The position numbers and the translations under genes were made by a program. Shown here piece after piece: positions 1-7,815 of a stretch of 64,000 nt of DNA. Source of the stretch: Aurantibacter_A sp965215845 (GTDB lineage: Bacteria > Bacteroidota > Bacteroidia > Flavobacteriales > Flavobacteriaceae). Each line of letters begins with the position of its first letter. The first letter of the stretch is position 1. Location: NCBI GenBank assembly GCA_965215845.1, contig CBDCEL010000003.1, forward strand, positions 806,001-870,000, written 5' to 3'. The notes below the pieces were generated by a model. The model saw only the letters and a program-made list of their open reading frames with translations. It was not told the origin of the DNA and made no database searches.

Positions 1-2111
1 CGTGCCCGAATTGTACTTTGTAAGGCAGGGGAGAATCCTTCCGTATACGTACAATTGTTGGCATCGGTAATTTGAAATATATACGATTGCGATGCATCTA
101 TATCATCAAAAGTGTCATTACCCCCATTATTTAGCGTGATAGGACTGATAATACTGTAATTTACAATGGCGGCGCTGCTGGTCGGTATCAACTGTACATC
201 TACCGTGTTTGCCGCACAGTTACTGTCAGAAGACACAAAATCGAGGTCTGTTGGCGGGTCGACATCCAAAATGGTAATAGGTGTCAGCTCCAAGCGACAG
301 CCACCACCATCTTCGATCATGGGTGTATAGGTTCCCGGCCCAAGGTTTGGGTAAGATTCTGTGGTGGTGAAGTTAATACCATCGATACTAAAGACGTAAC
401 CGCTTCCCGAACCTCCCGAATAGGGGCCCGAAAAGTCGATTTGCCCCCCATTGACCCCTCCTGAACCATCACAGGTACGATCCGAAATCTTGTTCGCATT
501 ACCCAAAATGGCACCCACATTGGTCACTGTTACCGGCGGCAGGCTCATCGTACATTCAAAACCTCCCTGCTGATATCGAACCTCAATATTATTATAGGTG
601 CCAGCCGGAACTGAAATCTGCGGATTGGTATCCCATGGATCTGCCGAATCTACCCTAAAGGACAGATTGTACCCCATGGCATCATTGATATTGAAGTTGA
701 TCCTTGCGCCACCGTTGGAGCAAGTACCATCGATTCCGTTTGCGGTTACATCGGGTGGATTCAAACTCTCAACACTGGCCGATGCGGGTATCGTACACCC
801 ATTGCTGTCGGTGATGATGAAATCATAGGTGCCGGGCGCCGTCACCGTATAGGTCGTCGTTCCCGTATAAGAGGGTTGTGGTGGTCCACCATTGACGGTA
901 AAGGTGTAAGGGGCCGAACCACCTGTTGTATTCACTGTGATATCGACATCGGTAATCGTCGAACAACCAAAACTACTGTTGACTTCCGTTGACGCGTCCA
1001 AGGCGGATAGACCGTTACCGATCACAATCGGATTGTTAGAGGTATCACGATCTTGACGGGGCGGGTCGATGCCATTCAAAGGGTCGCCCGTACACTGTTG
1101 CGTCTCCACCTGTACCGTATAAGTGCCAAAACCTACGGCGGCAAAGGTGTAGGGATTATCAGGGATGAACGCCGTAAACTCTTGGGCCACTAGATTTTCA
1201 TCGAGCAAAGTATATTTGAACGGACCGGGTACGCCACCAGTCACGGTGGCCGTAATCGAGCCGGTGTCCCCTGAACATTGCGCATCGACAAAGGTCACAT
1301 CGATACCGATATCCAATTGATCGATGGTAATCGGGGCATACGGGTATTCGCAGGTATTCGGTGTGTTCTGCAATCGCGCCTTGACGATATAGGTTCCGGG
1401 ATTCAAATTATCGAATATCGGGCCTTGCCATGGGCCAAATCCACTACCGCTATCGATACTGAACTCATAGGCGCTTGAAAGATTCGTAATCTGTATACGC
1501 CCAGGTACACCACAGATAAAATCGGTCTTGACATGGCTCTGGGTAATTGTACTTTTCTTGACTTCAAAATAGTAAGGTTGCCCATCTGCCAAAACCCGGA
1601 ATTCAGCCCCCGTGCCGGCGGAAATTGTACTTGCATCCAAATTGAATGTGGGACCCGTGCTTACGGTCGTATAACATGAGGGTGTAGTTACCGGACATGG
1701 TTCGGAAAGATCCGGGGTACAAGACCCTCCCAAAATCTGCCACTGAACAGTACCATAACTCCCTGTCAACGAAACGGTTCTATCATCGGAATCACCGCAA
1801 AGGTTAAAGAGGGCAATGGTACTACCGTCGGAGGAACAAGCATTGGTATCGTCTGGGTTGGCAATAATGGTCATAAACATAGGCGCTACCGCAGTAGTAT
1901 TGCCAGGGCTGACCGAATTGGTCTTGATCCATGGGGTCACTGAAGTCTCTTCGGGTAATTCGTCGTTTTTCGTACTATCTTTCTCAAAAACGGCGGCAGC
2001 TTCCACGAACAACTCCAATACCGTAGTATTGGCTATGGCCGTGGTACAAACTACTGAACAAGCGATCAATAGTGTGGCATACAGGAGATGCCTTGTTTTT
2101 TTTGGGAGCAT
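1..2111 (-). CDS. Giant SprB-repeat surface/adhesin-like protein, N-terminal part (cut by window edge)
   Basis: The minus-strand frame is open from an ATG at 2111 to the left edge, about 703 codons without a stop, so the C-terminus is missing. The protein begins with a short basic n-region and hydrophobic stretch (MLPKKTRHLLYATLLIACSV), a signal peptide. After a Cys-rich N-terminal segment it consists of tandem beta-sandwich units of roughly 80-100 residues with the SprB-repeat signature, for example TYDFIITDSNGCT and SYIFQITDANNCTYT, each with conserved Cys and an SNGC/ANNC core. Proteins of this class in Flavobacteriaceae are exported by the type IX system, usually through a C-terminal type B (CHU_C/gliding) sorting domain, which would lie outside the window. 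A surface or adhesin role is inferred from the family. Signal and repeats are seen directly; the sorting domain is not. Confidence 0.85.
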   Translation of the reverse strand, partial: MLPKKTRHLLYATLLIACSVVCTTAIANTTVLELFVEAAAVFEKDSTKNDELPEETSVTPWIKTNSVSPGNTTAVAPMFMTIIANPDDTNACSSDGSTIALFNLCGDSDDRTVSLTGSYGTVQWQILGGSCTPDLSEPCPVTTPSCYTTVSTGPTFNLDASTISAGTGAEFRVLADGQPYYFEVKKSTITQSHVKTDFICGVPGRIQITNLSSAYEFSIDSGSGFGPWQGPIFDNLNPGTYIVKARLQNTPNTCEYPYAPITIDQLDIGIDVTFVDAQCSGDTGSITATVTGGVPGPFKYTLLDENLVAQEFTAFIPDNPYTFAAVGFGTYTVQVETQQCTGDPLNGIDPPRQDRDTSNNPIVIGNGLSALDASTEVNSSFGCSTITDVDITVNTTGGSAPYTFTVNGGPPQPSYTGTTTYTVTAPGTYDFIITDSNGCTIPASASVESLNPPDVTANGIDGTCSNGGARINFNINDAMGYNLSFRVDSADPWDTNPQISVPAGTYNNIEVRYQQGGFECTMSLPPVTVTNVGAILGNANKISDRTCDGSGGVNGGQIDFSGPYSGGSGSGYVFSIDGINFTTTESYPNLGPGTYTPMIEDGGGCRLELTPITILDVDPPTDLDFVSSDSNCAANTVDVQLIPTSSAAIVNYSIISPITLNNGGNDTFDDIDASQSYIFQITDANNCTYTEGFSPALQSTIRA

Positions 2112-2173
2112 AGGTTAAGTCGTATTTGGAAGAATATTTAGATTTGGGGTCTCTATATTCTCAAGAGTAATTG

Positions 2174-2202
2174 TTTGGGCTTATATTTTCTCTTTATCTT
2201 TA
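2174..2202 (+). promoter_or_regulatory. Putative promoter of the sugar dehydrogenase gene
   Basis: TTTG at 2174-2177 and TATCTTTA at 2195-2202 are separated by 17 nt. This resembles the Bacteroidota -33 TTTG / -7 TANNTTTG pattern with one mismatch in the last base. It lies 44 nt before the start codon. Confidence 0.45.
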
Positions 2203-2246
2203 GGCACTTTACAGTACCTTAATACATTATCCTCTAACGTAATATT

Positions 2247-3371
2247 ATGAAAAAAAGTATCATATCTTTCTATTTGATCGTTGTATCGCTCAGTTTTTCA
2301 TGTGCTCAGGATGCTGAAAACCAAGTAAATACTCCCGATAAAGTACCTTTCGATGCCGAGTTGTTGGTCGATGAGCCGTTGATTCCATGGGGCTTGGCGC
2401 TGCTTCCCGATAAGAGTATTTTGATTACAGAAATTTCTGGCAAACTTTATCATTATAAAGAAGGAAAAAAGAACGAAATAGGCAATGTTCCCGAAGTTTA
2501 CAAAAGAGGTCAGGGCGGACTGTTGGATGTGGCCATTCACCCCGACTTCCAAGATAATGGGTGGATCTATATGACGTACTCCTCCTCAGAAGGAGAAGGA
2601 AAGGGCGGAAATACCAAATTGATTCGGGCAAAACTGGAAAATAATACACTGACCAACATTGAAAACCTGTATAAAGCAGGACCAAACACGACCAAAGGGC
2701 AGCATTTTGGCTCGCGAATCGCTTTCGATAACGACGGATACCTCTACTTTTCGGTCGGGGATCGCGGTAACCGTGACGAAAATCCGCAGGATATCACCAG
2801 GGACGGTGGTAAAGTATATCGACTCAATGCTGATGGAAGCATTCCCGATGACAATCCGTTTGTCGGTAAAGATGGCGCCAAAACGGCCATATATAGCTAC
2901 GGACATCGGAATCCCCAGGGCTTGGCGAAAAACCCGATAACAGGGGAGATATGGGATAATGAGCATGGCCCGAAGGGCGGCGATGAAATCAATGTGGTCA
3001 AGGCCGGGGCGAATTATGGCTGGCCGATAATTACCTATGGAGTCAACTACAGCGGTACGCCCATAACCGACAAGACCAAAATGAAAGGTATGGAACAGCC
3101 CATGCATTATTGGGTTCCGTCGATTGCGCCCAGTGGTATGGCCTTTATTTCCACTGATAACTACGGAAAGGATTGGAAAGGCAGTGTTTTGGTGGGTTCG
3201 TTGAAATTTCAGTATTTGGAACTGTTGATTTTGGATGGAAACAAGGTAAAAGACCGGCTTCAATTGATGAAAGATGAAGGTCGTGTACGAGATGTGGAAG
3301 AAGGCCCCGATGGCTTGATCTATGTGGCCGTAGAGGGTAAAGGGATTTATAGGCTAAATCCTAAAAGTTAA
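2247..3371 (+). CDS. PQQ-dependent aldose sugar dehydrogenase (GSDH/YliI family), lipoprotein
   Basis: 374 residues, the usual size for soluble PQQ aldose dehydrogenases. An N-terminal lipoprotein-like signal (MKKSIISFYLIVVSLSFSC) predicts export and lipidation at Cys19. The body is a six-bladed propeller of the glucose/sorbosone dehydrogenase family, with the hallmark segments PWGLALLPD near residue 47, GQHFGSRIAFD near 151, GHRNPQGLA near 219 and NEHGPKGGDEIN near 238. The His and Arg of GHRNPQG belong to the cofactor site. It oxidises aldose sugars in the periplasm, passing electrons to a carrier. The cytochrome c gene 145 bp downstream is a natural acceptor, but that pairing is inference. 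Exact substrate unknown. Confidence 0.88.
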   Translation: MKKSIISFYLIVVSLSFSCAQDAENQVNTPDKVPFDAELLVDEPLIPWGLALLPDKSILITEISGKLYHYKEGKKNEIGNVPEVYKRGQGGLLDVAIHPDFQDNGWIYMTYSSSEGEGKGGNTKLIRAKLENNTLTNIENLYKAGPNTTKGQHFGSRIAFDNDGYLYFSVGDRGNRDENPQDITRDGGKVYRLNADGSIPDDNPFVGKDGAKTAIYSYGHRNPQGLAKNPITGEIWDNEHGPKGGDEINVVKAGANYGWPIITYGVNYSGTPITDKTKMKGMEQPMHYWVPSIAPSGMAFISTDNYGKDWKGSVLVGSLKFQYLELLILDGNKVKDRLQLMKDEGRVRDVEEGPDGLIYVAVEGKGIYRLNPKS

Positions 3372-3377
3372 AGTGCG

Positions 3378-3503
3378 GCCCCCCTCCTCTCATCATCCTG
3401 AGCGGAGTCGAAGGGCAAGGGGAGGTGGCTCGGACCTCCTAGTTGTCAGATCGAATGCGGTCGGGGCTTGTCAGGTCGAGCGCAGTCGAGTTACTCGACC
3501 AGA
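3378..3503. repeat. Nested dispersed intergenic repeats
   Basis: A CCTCC...GGGGAGGTGGC palindrome-type repeat appears split by a second repeat type containing CCTGAGCGGAGTCGAAGG (about 3396-3413). A related copy, CAGGTCGAGCGCAGTCGAG, follows at about 3471. Both repeat types recur elsewhere in this window (for example 7689, 17528, 33736, 45827, 46007). The repeat DNA lies before the cytochrome c start codon, so an upstream GTG-initiated frame through it is not considered coding. Confidence 0.6.
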
Positions 3504-3516
3504 CATTGTTATATTC

Positions 3517-3918
3517 ATGAAAAAATATATCTTAATTCATATCATCTCAATAATAACTTTAAGTTCGATCACGGCTCAGGAATCTGATTTGGAAGAAAGC
3601 ATGCAACGGGGCAGTGAGATTTATGCAGACTTCTGTGTGACCTGTCATATGGGAGAAGGCGAAGGAGTTTTGAATACCTATCCCCCACTTGCAAATTCAG
3701 ATTATCTGATGCAAAATCGCGAAGCCAGTATTCGTGGGGTCAAATTTGGGCAGCAAATGGAGATAGTCGTAAATGGCGTCACTTATAACAGCGCTATGCC
3801 TGATCCAGGGCTGGAAGATGAGGAAATTGCCGATGTAATGAACTTTGTTATGAATTCTTGGGGGAATTCGACAAATGAAATGGTGACCGTTGAAGAAGTA
3901 GCTGAAGTCAAAGAATAA
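3517..3918 (+). CDS. Small secreted c-type cytochrome
   Basis: 133 residues from ATG 3517. A signal peptide (MKKYILIHIISIITLSSITA) is followed by a single cytochrome c domain with one haem site, CVTCH, near residues 48-52. A distal Met ligand candidate lies in NSAMPDPGLEDEEIADVMNF near residue 95, as in small mono-haem cytochrome c domains. The start at 3517 is chosen because it gives a clean signal peptide; the in-frame GTG at 3373 would read through dispersed repeat DNA. It follows the PQQ sugar dehydrogenase and may accept its electrons (inference). Its stop is only two bases from the convergent murQ stop. Confidence 0.85.
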   Translation: MKKYILIHIISIITLSSITAQESDLEESMQRGSEIYADFCVTCHMGEGEGVLNTYPPLANSDYLMQNREASIRGVKFGQQMEIVVNGVTYNSAMPDPGLEDEEIADVMNFVMNSWGNSTNEMVTVEEVAEVKE

Positions 3919-3920
3919 TA

Positions 3921-4730
3921 TCAGGTCCCGGCTTCAAGTGCTGCTTTGACCGACCCGTGCTTTTCAAGGAGTTTTTCCGCCGCTTCGTATGCAATTCCCA
4001 ATCCCTCCGAGACATAGCGCACCCCCCTGTCGACCAATTTATTGTTGCTGAGCTGCATATTGACCATCTTATTCCCCTTGACGCGGCCAATTTTGATCAT
4101 TAATGCCGTGGAAATCATGTTTAACGCCAATTTTTGGGAGGTGCCGCTTTTCATTCGAGTGCTCCCGGTGACAAATTCGGGTCCGACATTCATCTCAATT
4201 GGTATTTCTACCGACTTTGCCAAAGGCGAACCTGGATTATTCGTTATTCCTGCGGTAAGCAATCCGTTTTTCCGTGCATCTGCGATACCCCCCAAAACGT
4301 AAGGCGTCGTTCCAGAGGCCGCGATTCCCACCACAACATCGAGATCATTTATATCATGGGCCATCAAGTCTTTCCAAGCTTGTTCCTTATCATCCTCGGC
4401 GTGCTCGACCGACTTTCGAATGGCGATATCACCACCGGCAATCAAACCTACTACCCTTTCGTGGGGCATTCCGTAGGTAGGTGGAATTTCAGAAGCATCC
4501 AAAATACCCAATCTACCACTGGTTCCGGCGCCGATGTAGAATAAGCGCCCCCCTTTTTCAAAGCGTTCCGCCAAGGCGTCCACCAATTTTGTGATTTGGG
4601 GAATGGCCAGAGCAACGGCGTCCGCAACCTTTTTATCCTCCTCATTCATTTTTTGAAGAATGGAAGTAGTACTCAATTGCTCTAAATGGTCGTGATTGGA
4701 TGGGGTTTCAGTTATTTTGATATAATCCAT
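3921..4730 (-). CDS. murQ: N-acetylmuramic acid 6-phosphate etherase
   Basis: 269 residues from ATG 4730; a TTG at 4748 would add only six residues. The SIS (sugar isomerase) fold carries the MurQ signature GAGTSGRLGILDASEIPPT near residues 68-86, in which the Glu of ASEIPPT is the conserved catalytic acid. GITNNPGSPLAK and VTGSTRMKSGTSQK follow. The enzyme cleaves the D-lactyl ether of MurNAc-6-P to GlcNAc-6-P plus lactate in the cytosol. It lies 52 nt downstream of the DeoR-type repressor gene on the same strand, probably co-transcribed, and across from the NagB fusion and anmK-nagZ genes that supply and use its substrate and product. The identification is secure on motifs and context. Confidence 0.95.
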   Translation of the reverse strand: MDYIKITETPSNHDHLEQLSTTSILQKMNEEDKKVADAVALAIPQITKLVDALAERFEKGGRLFYIGAGTSGRLGILDASEIPPTYGMPHERVVGLIAGGDIAIRKSVEHAEDDKEQAWKDLMAHDINDLDVVVGIAASGTTPYVLGGIADARKNGLLTAGITNNPGSPLAKSVEIPIEMNVGPEFVTGSTRMKSGTSQKLALNMISTALMIKIGRVKGNKMVNMQLSNNKLVDRGVRYVSEGLGIAYEAAEKLLEKHGSVKAALEAGT

Positions 4731-4782
4731 AGAAAGTTTCGGGTTCAAAAATTGGCATAAGCTTCTAAACGAATCAACTTTT

Positions 4783-5532
4783 TTAAAGCAATCGAATATC
4801 GTGATTTTTAAAAGGGTTCAGCAACTCGTTTTCAGGCTCCAACTCAGTTATCATGGTATTGATGGCGTTGATATCACAGGTTTTATAGCGATGCTGCGAA
4901 TTCAGTTTTTCCGAAATCGACAAAAGTACCGTTTTTTTGGAGCACTTGATAATTGCCTTTTTCACTTGTACGATGTCCCAATCGAATTCGGTAAGGCCAT
5001 AATAAGAATCGACATAGCCGGTACCGATAAAACTATAATCGACTTTGATCTCGGAAAGGTTATGTATCGCATTCGCCCCGATGGCGATCTGTGCTTCCTT
5101 GGAGACCTGCCCACCTACCAAGATTACGGTAACATTGGGTTTTCCCAAAAGTTCCATCGCAACGGGGATACTATGCGTAAAGCAAGTCAGATCAAGGTTT
5201 TGTGGAATCAACCGTGCCAATTCCAAACAGGTGGTGCCCCCATCCACGAAAATGACGGAACCATCTTTCAAGAGTGTAACGGCTTTTTCAGCTATTTTAC
5301 TTTTTTGTTCAAGCCGATAAATATTGTTGTTTCTTGTGCTATTTGTGGTGAATCCCAAAGAAATTGCCCCGCCATGAACTTTTCGCAACTTGTTCTCGGC
5401 ATCGAGCTCTTTTACATCGCGACGAATGGTATCTATTGAAACATCCAAGGTCTCAGCTATGTCGGTCAACAAGATTCGGTTGTGAAGTTCTACTTCGGTC
5501 AAAATGGTTTGTTGCCTTTCCTCTTTTAGCAT
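4783..5532 (-). CDS. DeoR/GlpR-family transcriptional repressor
   Basis: 249 residues, typical DeoR length. The N-terminal HTH (residues 1-57) has the family hallmark LDVSIDTIRRDVKELD followed by LRKVHGGA. The C-terminal sugar-phosphate sensor domain (DeoRC) shows IFVDGGTTCLELARLIP and FIGTGYVDSYYGLTEFD. These regulators bind operators in the absence of a phosphosugar and release on binding it. The gene is divergent from the NagB/PIG-L fusion and upstream of murQ, so GlcNAc-6-P, MurNAc-6-P or GlcN-6-P is a likely effector (inference). A perfect -7 box on the minus strand (5564-5571) and an operator-like box (5588-5599) suggest autoregulation. Confidence 0.92.
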   Translation of the reverse strand: MLKEERQQTILTEVELHNRILLTDIAETLDVSIDTIRRDVKELDAENKLRKVHGGAISLGFTTNSTRNNNIYRLEQKSKIAEKAVTLLKDGSVIFVDGGTTCLELARLIPQNLDLTCFTHSIPVAMELLGKPNVTVILVGGQVSKEAQIAIGANAIHNLSEIKVDYSFIGTGYVDSYYGLTEFDWDIVQVKKAIIKCSKKTVLLSISEKLNSQHRYKTCDINAINTMITELEPENELLNPFKNHDIRLL

Positions 5533-5563
5533 TTTTGAAAATTATATAGCTCACTTCAAAAAC

Positions 5564-5571
5564 CAAAGGTA
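5564..5571 (-). promoter_or_regulatory. -7 box of the deoR-murQ promoter
   Basis: On the minus strand this reads TACCTTTG, a perfect Bacteroidota TANNTTTG box, 31 nt before the DeoR start codon. No clear -33 TTG is present; the operator-like box at 5588-5599 occupies that zone. Confidence 0.6.
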
Positions 5572-5587
5572 ATGAATAATATTGATA

Positions 5588-5666
5588 TGCCGTTTTTTGA
5601 CGTTTTAATTTTCGATAATCATAAAAAAAGCAAAAAACGGCAAAATAAATTGCAAAAAACGGCAAA
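5588..5666. promoter_or_regulatory. Three-copy operator between deoR and nagB
   Basis: GCAAAAAACGGCAAA occurs as two exact direct copies at 5630-5644 and 5652-5666, exactly 22 nt apart (two helical turns). An inverted copy of the core, TGCCGTTTTTTG, lies at 5588-5599. The inverted copy overlaps the -33 zone of the deoR promoter and the direct copies overlap that of nagB. This is the expected layout for a repressor controlling both directions. DeoR-family operators often use repeated boxes; binding by this protein is inferred from position only. Confidence 0.65.
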
Positions 5667-5682
5667 TATCCAATTTAATGCA

Positions 5683-5690
5683 TACATTTG
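5683..5690 (+). promoter_or_regulatory. -7 box of the nagB promoter
   Basis: TACATTTG is a perfect TANNTTTG box. It places transcription start near 5697, which rules out the longer in-frame start at 5572 and leaves ATG 5716 or 5734. Confidence 0.65.
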
Positions 5691-5715
5691 CATGATTTTT
5701 AATTCCAAACAAAAA

Positions 5716-7665
5716 ATGATAGCACCTTTAACAATGAAACCTAAATCGGAAAAAACAGGGCAGGATATTAGCTTCAAACCAGTTGGCCAATTTGAGGAAA
5801 CACGCTTTGAGAAAATTCACAATGTGATTTTTGAAGATTCCAATGAAGCTTCGATCAAAGTAGCGCAGGAAATTGCTGCGTTGATCCGTGAAAAACAAAA
5901 ATCGGGTGAGGCATGTGTACTCGGTCTGGCAACGGGCTCTTCCCCTATTAGGGTGTATGAAGAACTTGTAAGAATGCACCAAGAAGAAGGCTTGAGCTTC
6001 TCGAATGTTGTCACTTTCAATCTAGACGAATACCTTCCGATGGAAAAGGACAATCATCAAAGCTATTGGTACTTTATGCATGAGCACCTGTTCAACCATA
6101 TTGACATTCCCAGGGAGAACATACATATTCCCGATGGAAGCGTTGCAGGAGAGTTCGTGATAGAGTATTGTCTGGCCTATGAAAAAGCCATCAAAAAATT
6201 CGGCGGCCTAGATTTTCAGTTGCTCGGTATTGGCCGAACGGGGCATATCGGATTCAACGAACCTGGATCGCACCGCAATTCAGGCACCCGGGTCATTACC
6301 TTGGACCATATAACAAGAGTCGATGCCGCACCGGCCTTTTTAGGAATCGACAACGTACCCAGAAAGGCCATTACCATGGGAATCTCCACCGTAATGTCTG
6401 CCAAGAGAATCGTACTATTGGGCTGGGGCCATAACAAGGCTGACATCATCAAAAAAACAGTTGAAGAGGAAATTTCCTCGCAAGTACCCGCCACTTATTT
6501 ACAGGAACATAAGAACTGTACTTTCGTCCTTGATACCGGTGCCGGAAGTGAGCTTACCAGAAACAAAACCCCTTGGTTGGTCGACGAGTCTCTTGACTGG
6601 AGCGAAAACCTTACGGCAAAGGCGATTGTTTGGCTCTGTAGTGCAACCGGAAAATCAATTTTGAGCTTGACCGATAAAGATTACAATGACAACGGAATGT
6701 CGGGGCTTCTCACGGCACAGGAGTCCTATGACCTGAACATAAAAATGTTCAATAGACTACAGCATACGATTACCGGATGGCCCGGTGGTAAACCGAATGC
6801 CGACGACTCCAATAGACCTGAGCGAAAATTGCCCGTAAAGAAGAGGGTCATTATTTTCAGTCCCCACCCCGATGACGATGTTATCTCCATGGGGGGCACC
6901 TTCGACAGATTGGTCGAGCAAGGTCACGATGTTCATGTGGCATATCAGACCTCGGGCAATATTGCCGTCTCGGATAAAGATGCCCTTAGGTATGCCGAAA
7001 TTTCTAAGCGAATACATCCGTCCAAAGAAGCGCAAACGATCATTGATGGCCTAAAAGCCAAGAAGGAGAGTAGTTTTGATTCTGTTGAAGTTCGAAAGCT
7101 CAAAGGCAACATAAGAAGAGGTGAATCTTATGCGGCGACACGGTACTTGGGCCTCGAGGACTCAAACGTGCACTTTCTGGATTTGCCGTTTTACGAGACC
7201 GGCACCATCAAAAAGAACAGCTTATCTGAAGCCGATATAGAAATAATGATGGATATCATTAGCACGGTAAAACCGCATCAGATTTATGCCGCAGGAGATC
7301 TGGCCGACCCTCATGGTACCCATAAAGTGTGTCTCGATGCTGTTTTTGAAGCATTGCAACGATTAAAGTCAGAACCTTTTATGAAGGATTGCTGGCTTTG
7401 GCTTTATAGGGGAGCTTGGCATGAGTGGGATATCAATGAAATCGAGATGGCTGTTCCCATGAGCCCAGATCAAGTACTCAAAAAACGAAATGCCATATTT
7501 TGCCATCAATCGCAAAAAGATGGGGTCATGTTTCAGGGGAACGACTCAAGGGAGTTTTGGATGCGGGCAGAAGAACGCAACAAGGATACCGCGGCCAAAT
7601 ATAGAGCCCTTGGCCTATCTGATTATGCGGCCATGGAGGCATTTGTCAGATACAAATTCGATTAA
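5716..7665 (+). CDS. nagB: Glucosamine-6-phosphate deaminase fused to a PIG-L (LmbE-like) deacetylase domain
   Basis: 649 residues, against about 266 for a plain NagB. Residues 30-290 form the deaminase: ATGSSP (72-77, phosphate loop), LDEY with general-base Asp104, and GRTGHIGFNEP (173-183) with His177 and Glu182. The usual NDGH Asp is Thr175 here. Residues 375-645 form a PIG-L/LmbE domain with HPDDD (384-388) and HGTH (533-536), the Zn-binding motifs of enzymes that N-deacetylate GlcNAc groups. NagB converts GlcN-6-P to fructose-6-P and ammonia. No nagA is in the window, so the C-terminal domain may deacetylate GlcNAc-6-P (inference). Start chosen after the -7 box at 5683-5690; ATG 5734 is the alternative. 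Confidence 0.88.
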   Translation: MIAPLTMKPKSEKTGQDISFKPVGQFEETRFEKIHNVIFEDSNEASIKVAQEIAALIREKQKSGEACVLGLATGSSPIRVYEELVRMHQEEGLSFSNVVTFNLDEYLPMEKDNHQSYWYFMHEHLFNHIDIPRENIHIPDGSVAGEFVIEYCLAYEKAIKKFGGLDFQLLGIGRTGHIGFNEPGSHRNSGTRVITLDHITRVDAAPAFLGIDNVPRKAITMGISTVMSAKRIVLLGWGHNKADIIKKTVEEEISSQVPATYLQEHKNCTFVLDTGAGSELTRNKTPWLVDESLDWSENLTAKAIVWLCSATGKSILSLTDKDYNDNGMSGLLTAQESYDLNIKMFNRLQHTITGWPGGKPNADDSNRPERKLPVKKRVIIFSPHPDDDVISMGGTFDRLVEQGHDVHVAYQTSGNIAVSDKDALRYAEISKRIHPSKEAQTIIDGLKAKKESSFDSVEVRKLKGNIRRGESYAATRYLGLEDSNVHFLDLPFYETGTIKKNSLSEADIEIMMDIISTVKPHQIYAAGDLADPHGTHKVCLDAVFEALQRLKSEPFMKDCWLWLYRGAWHEWDINEIEMAVPMSPDQVLKKRNAIFCHQSQKDGVMFQGNDSREFWMRAEERNKDTAAKYRALGLSDYAAMEAFVRYKFD

Positions 7666-7688
7666 CGAAAAGTTTATTTTGAGTTCAA

Positions 7689-7752
7689 CTCCTCCCCTTT
7701 TTCAAGGGGAGGTGGATTTTTCCACAAAAAGCAGAAAATTCGGAGGGGTTTG
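7689..7752 (+). repeat. Dispersed palindromic repeat unit, forward orientation
   Basis: The hairpin CTCCCCTT-tttc-AAGGGGAG (7692-7711) is followed by GTGG, an A/T-rich spacer, and CGGAGGGGTTT. The architecture matches the units at 17528, 46006 and 46590: first hairpin, GTGG, variable middle, then a conserved GGAGGGGTT-like end. It sits between the nagB fusion and the GHL10 gene. The hairpin could also slow transcription, but there is no U tract typical of a terminator. Confidence 0.65.
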
Positions 7753-7815
7753 CGCCCTATAAATTATACGAATCATTAACTTGAAAAAATAACATCGTCC
7801 TACAACCTCCCGGCC

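Noticed and set aside
2586..3263. 225-codon open frame antisense to the sugar dehydrogenase
   Set aside because: Shadow of a clear gene; no family features, no promoter, codon pattern not like neighbours.
3373..3516. GTG-initiated N-terminal extension of the cytochrome c gene
   Set aside because: It reads through dispersed repeat DNA and would place the signal peptide 48 residues inside the protein.
4801..5439. 212-codon frame opposite the DeoR gene
   Set aside because: Antisense shadow of a standard DeoR-family gene.
5572..5715. N-terminal extension of the NagB fusion
   Set aside because: The segment contains the operator copies and the -7 box, so it lies upstream of the transcript start.
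7692..7711. Rho-independent terminator after nagB
   Set aside because: The hairpin is strong but is followed by GTGG rather than a U tract, and the same unit recurs between and within operons.
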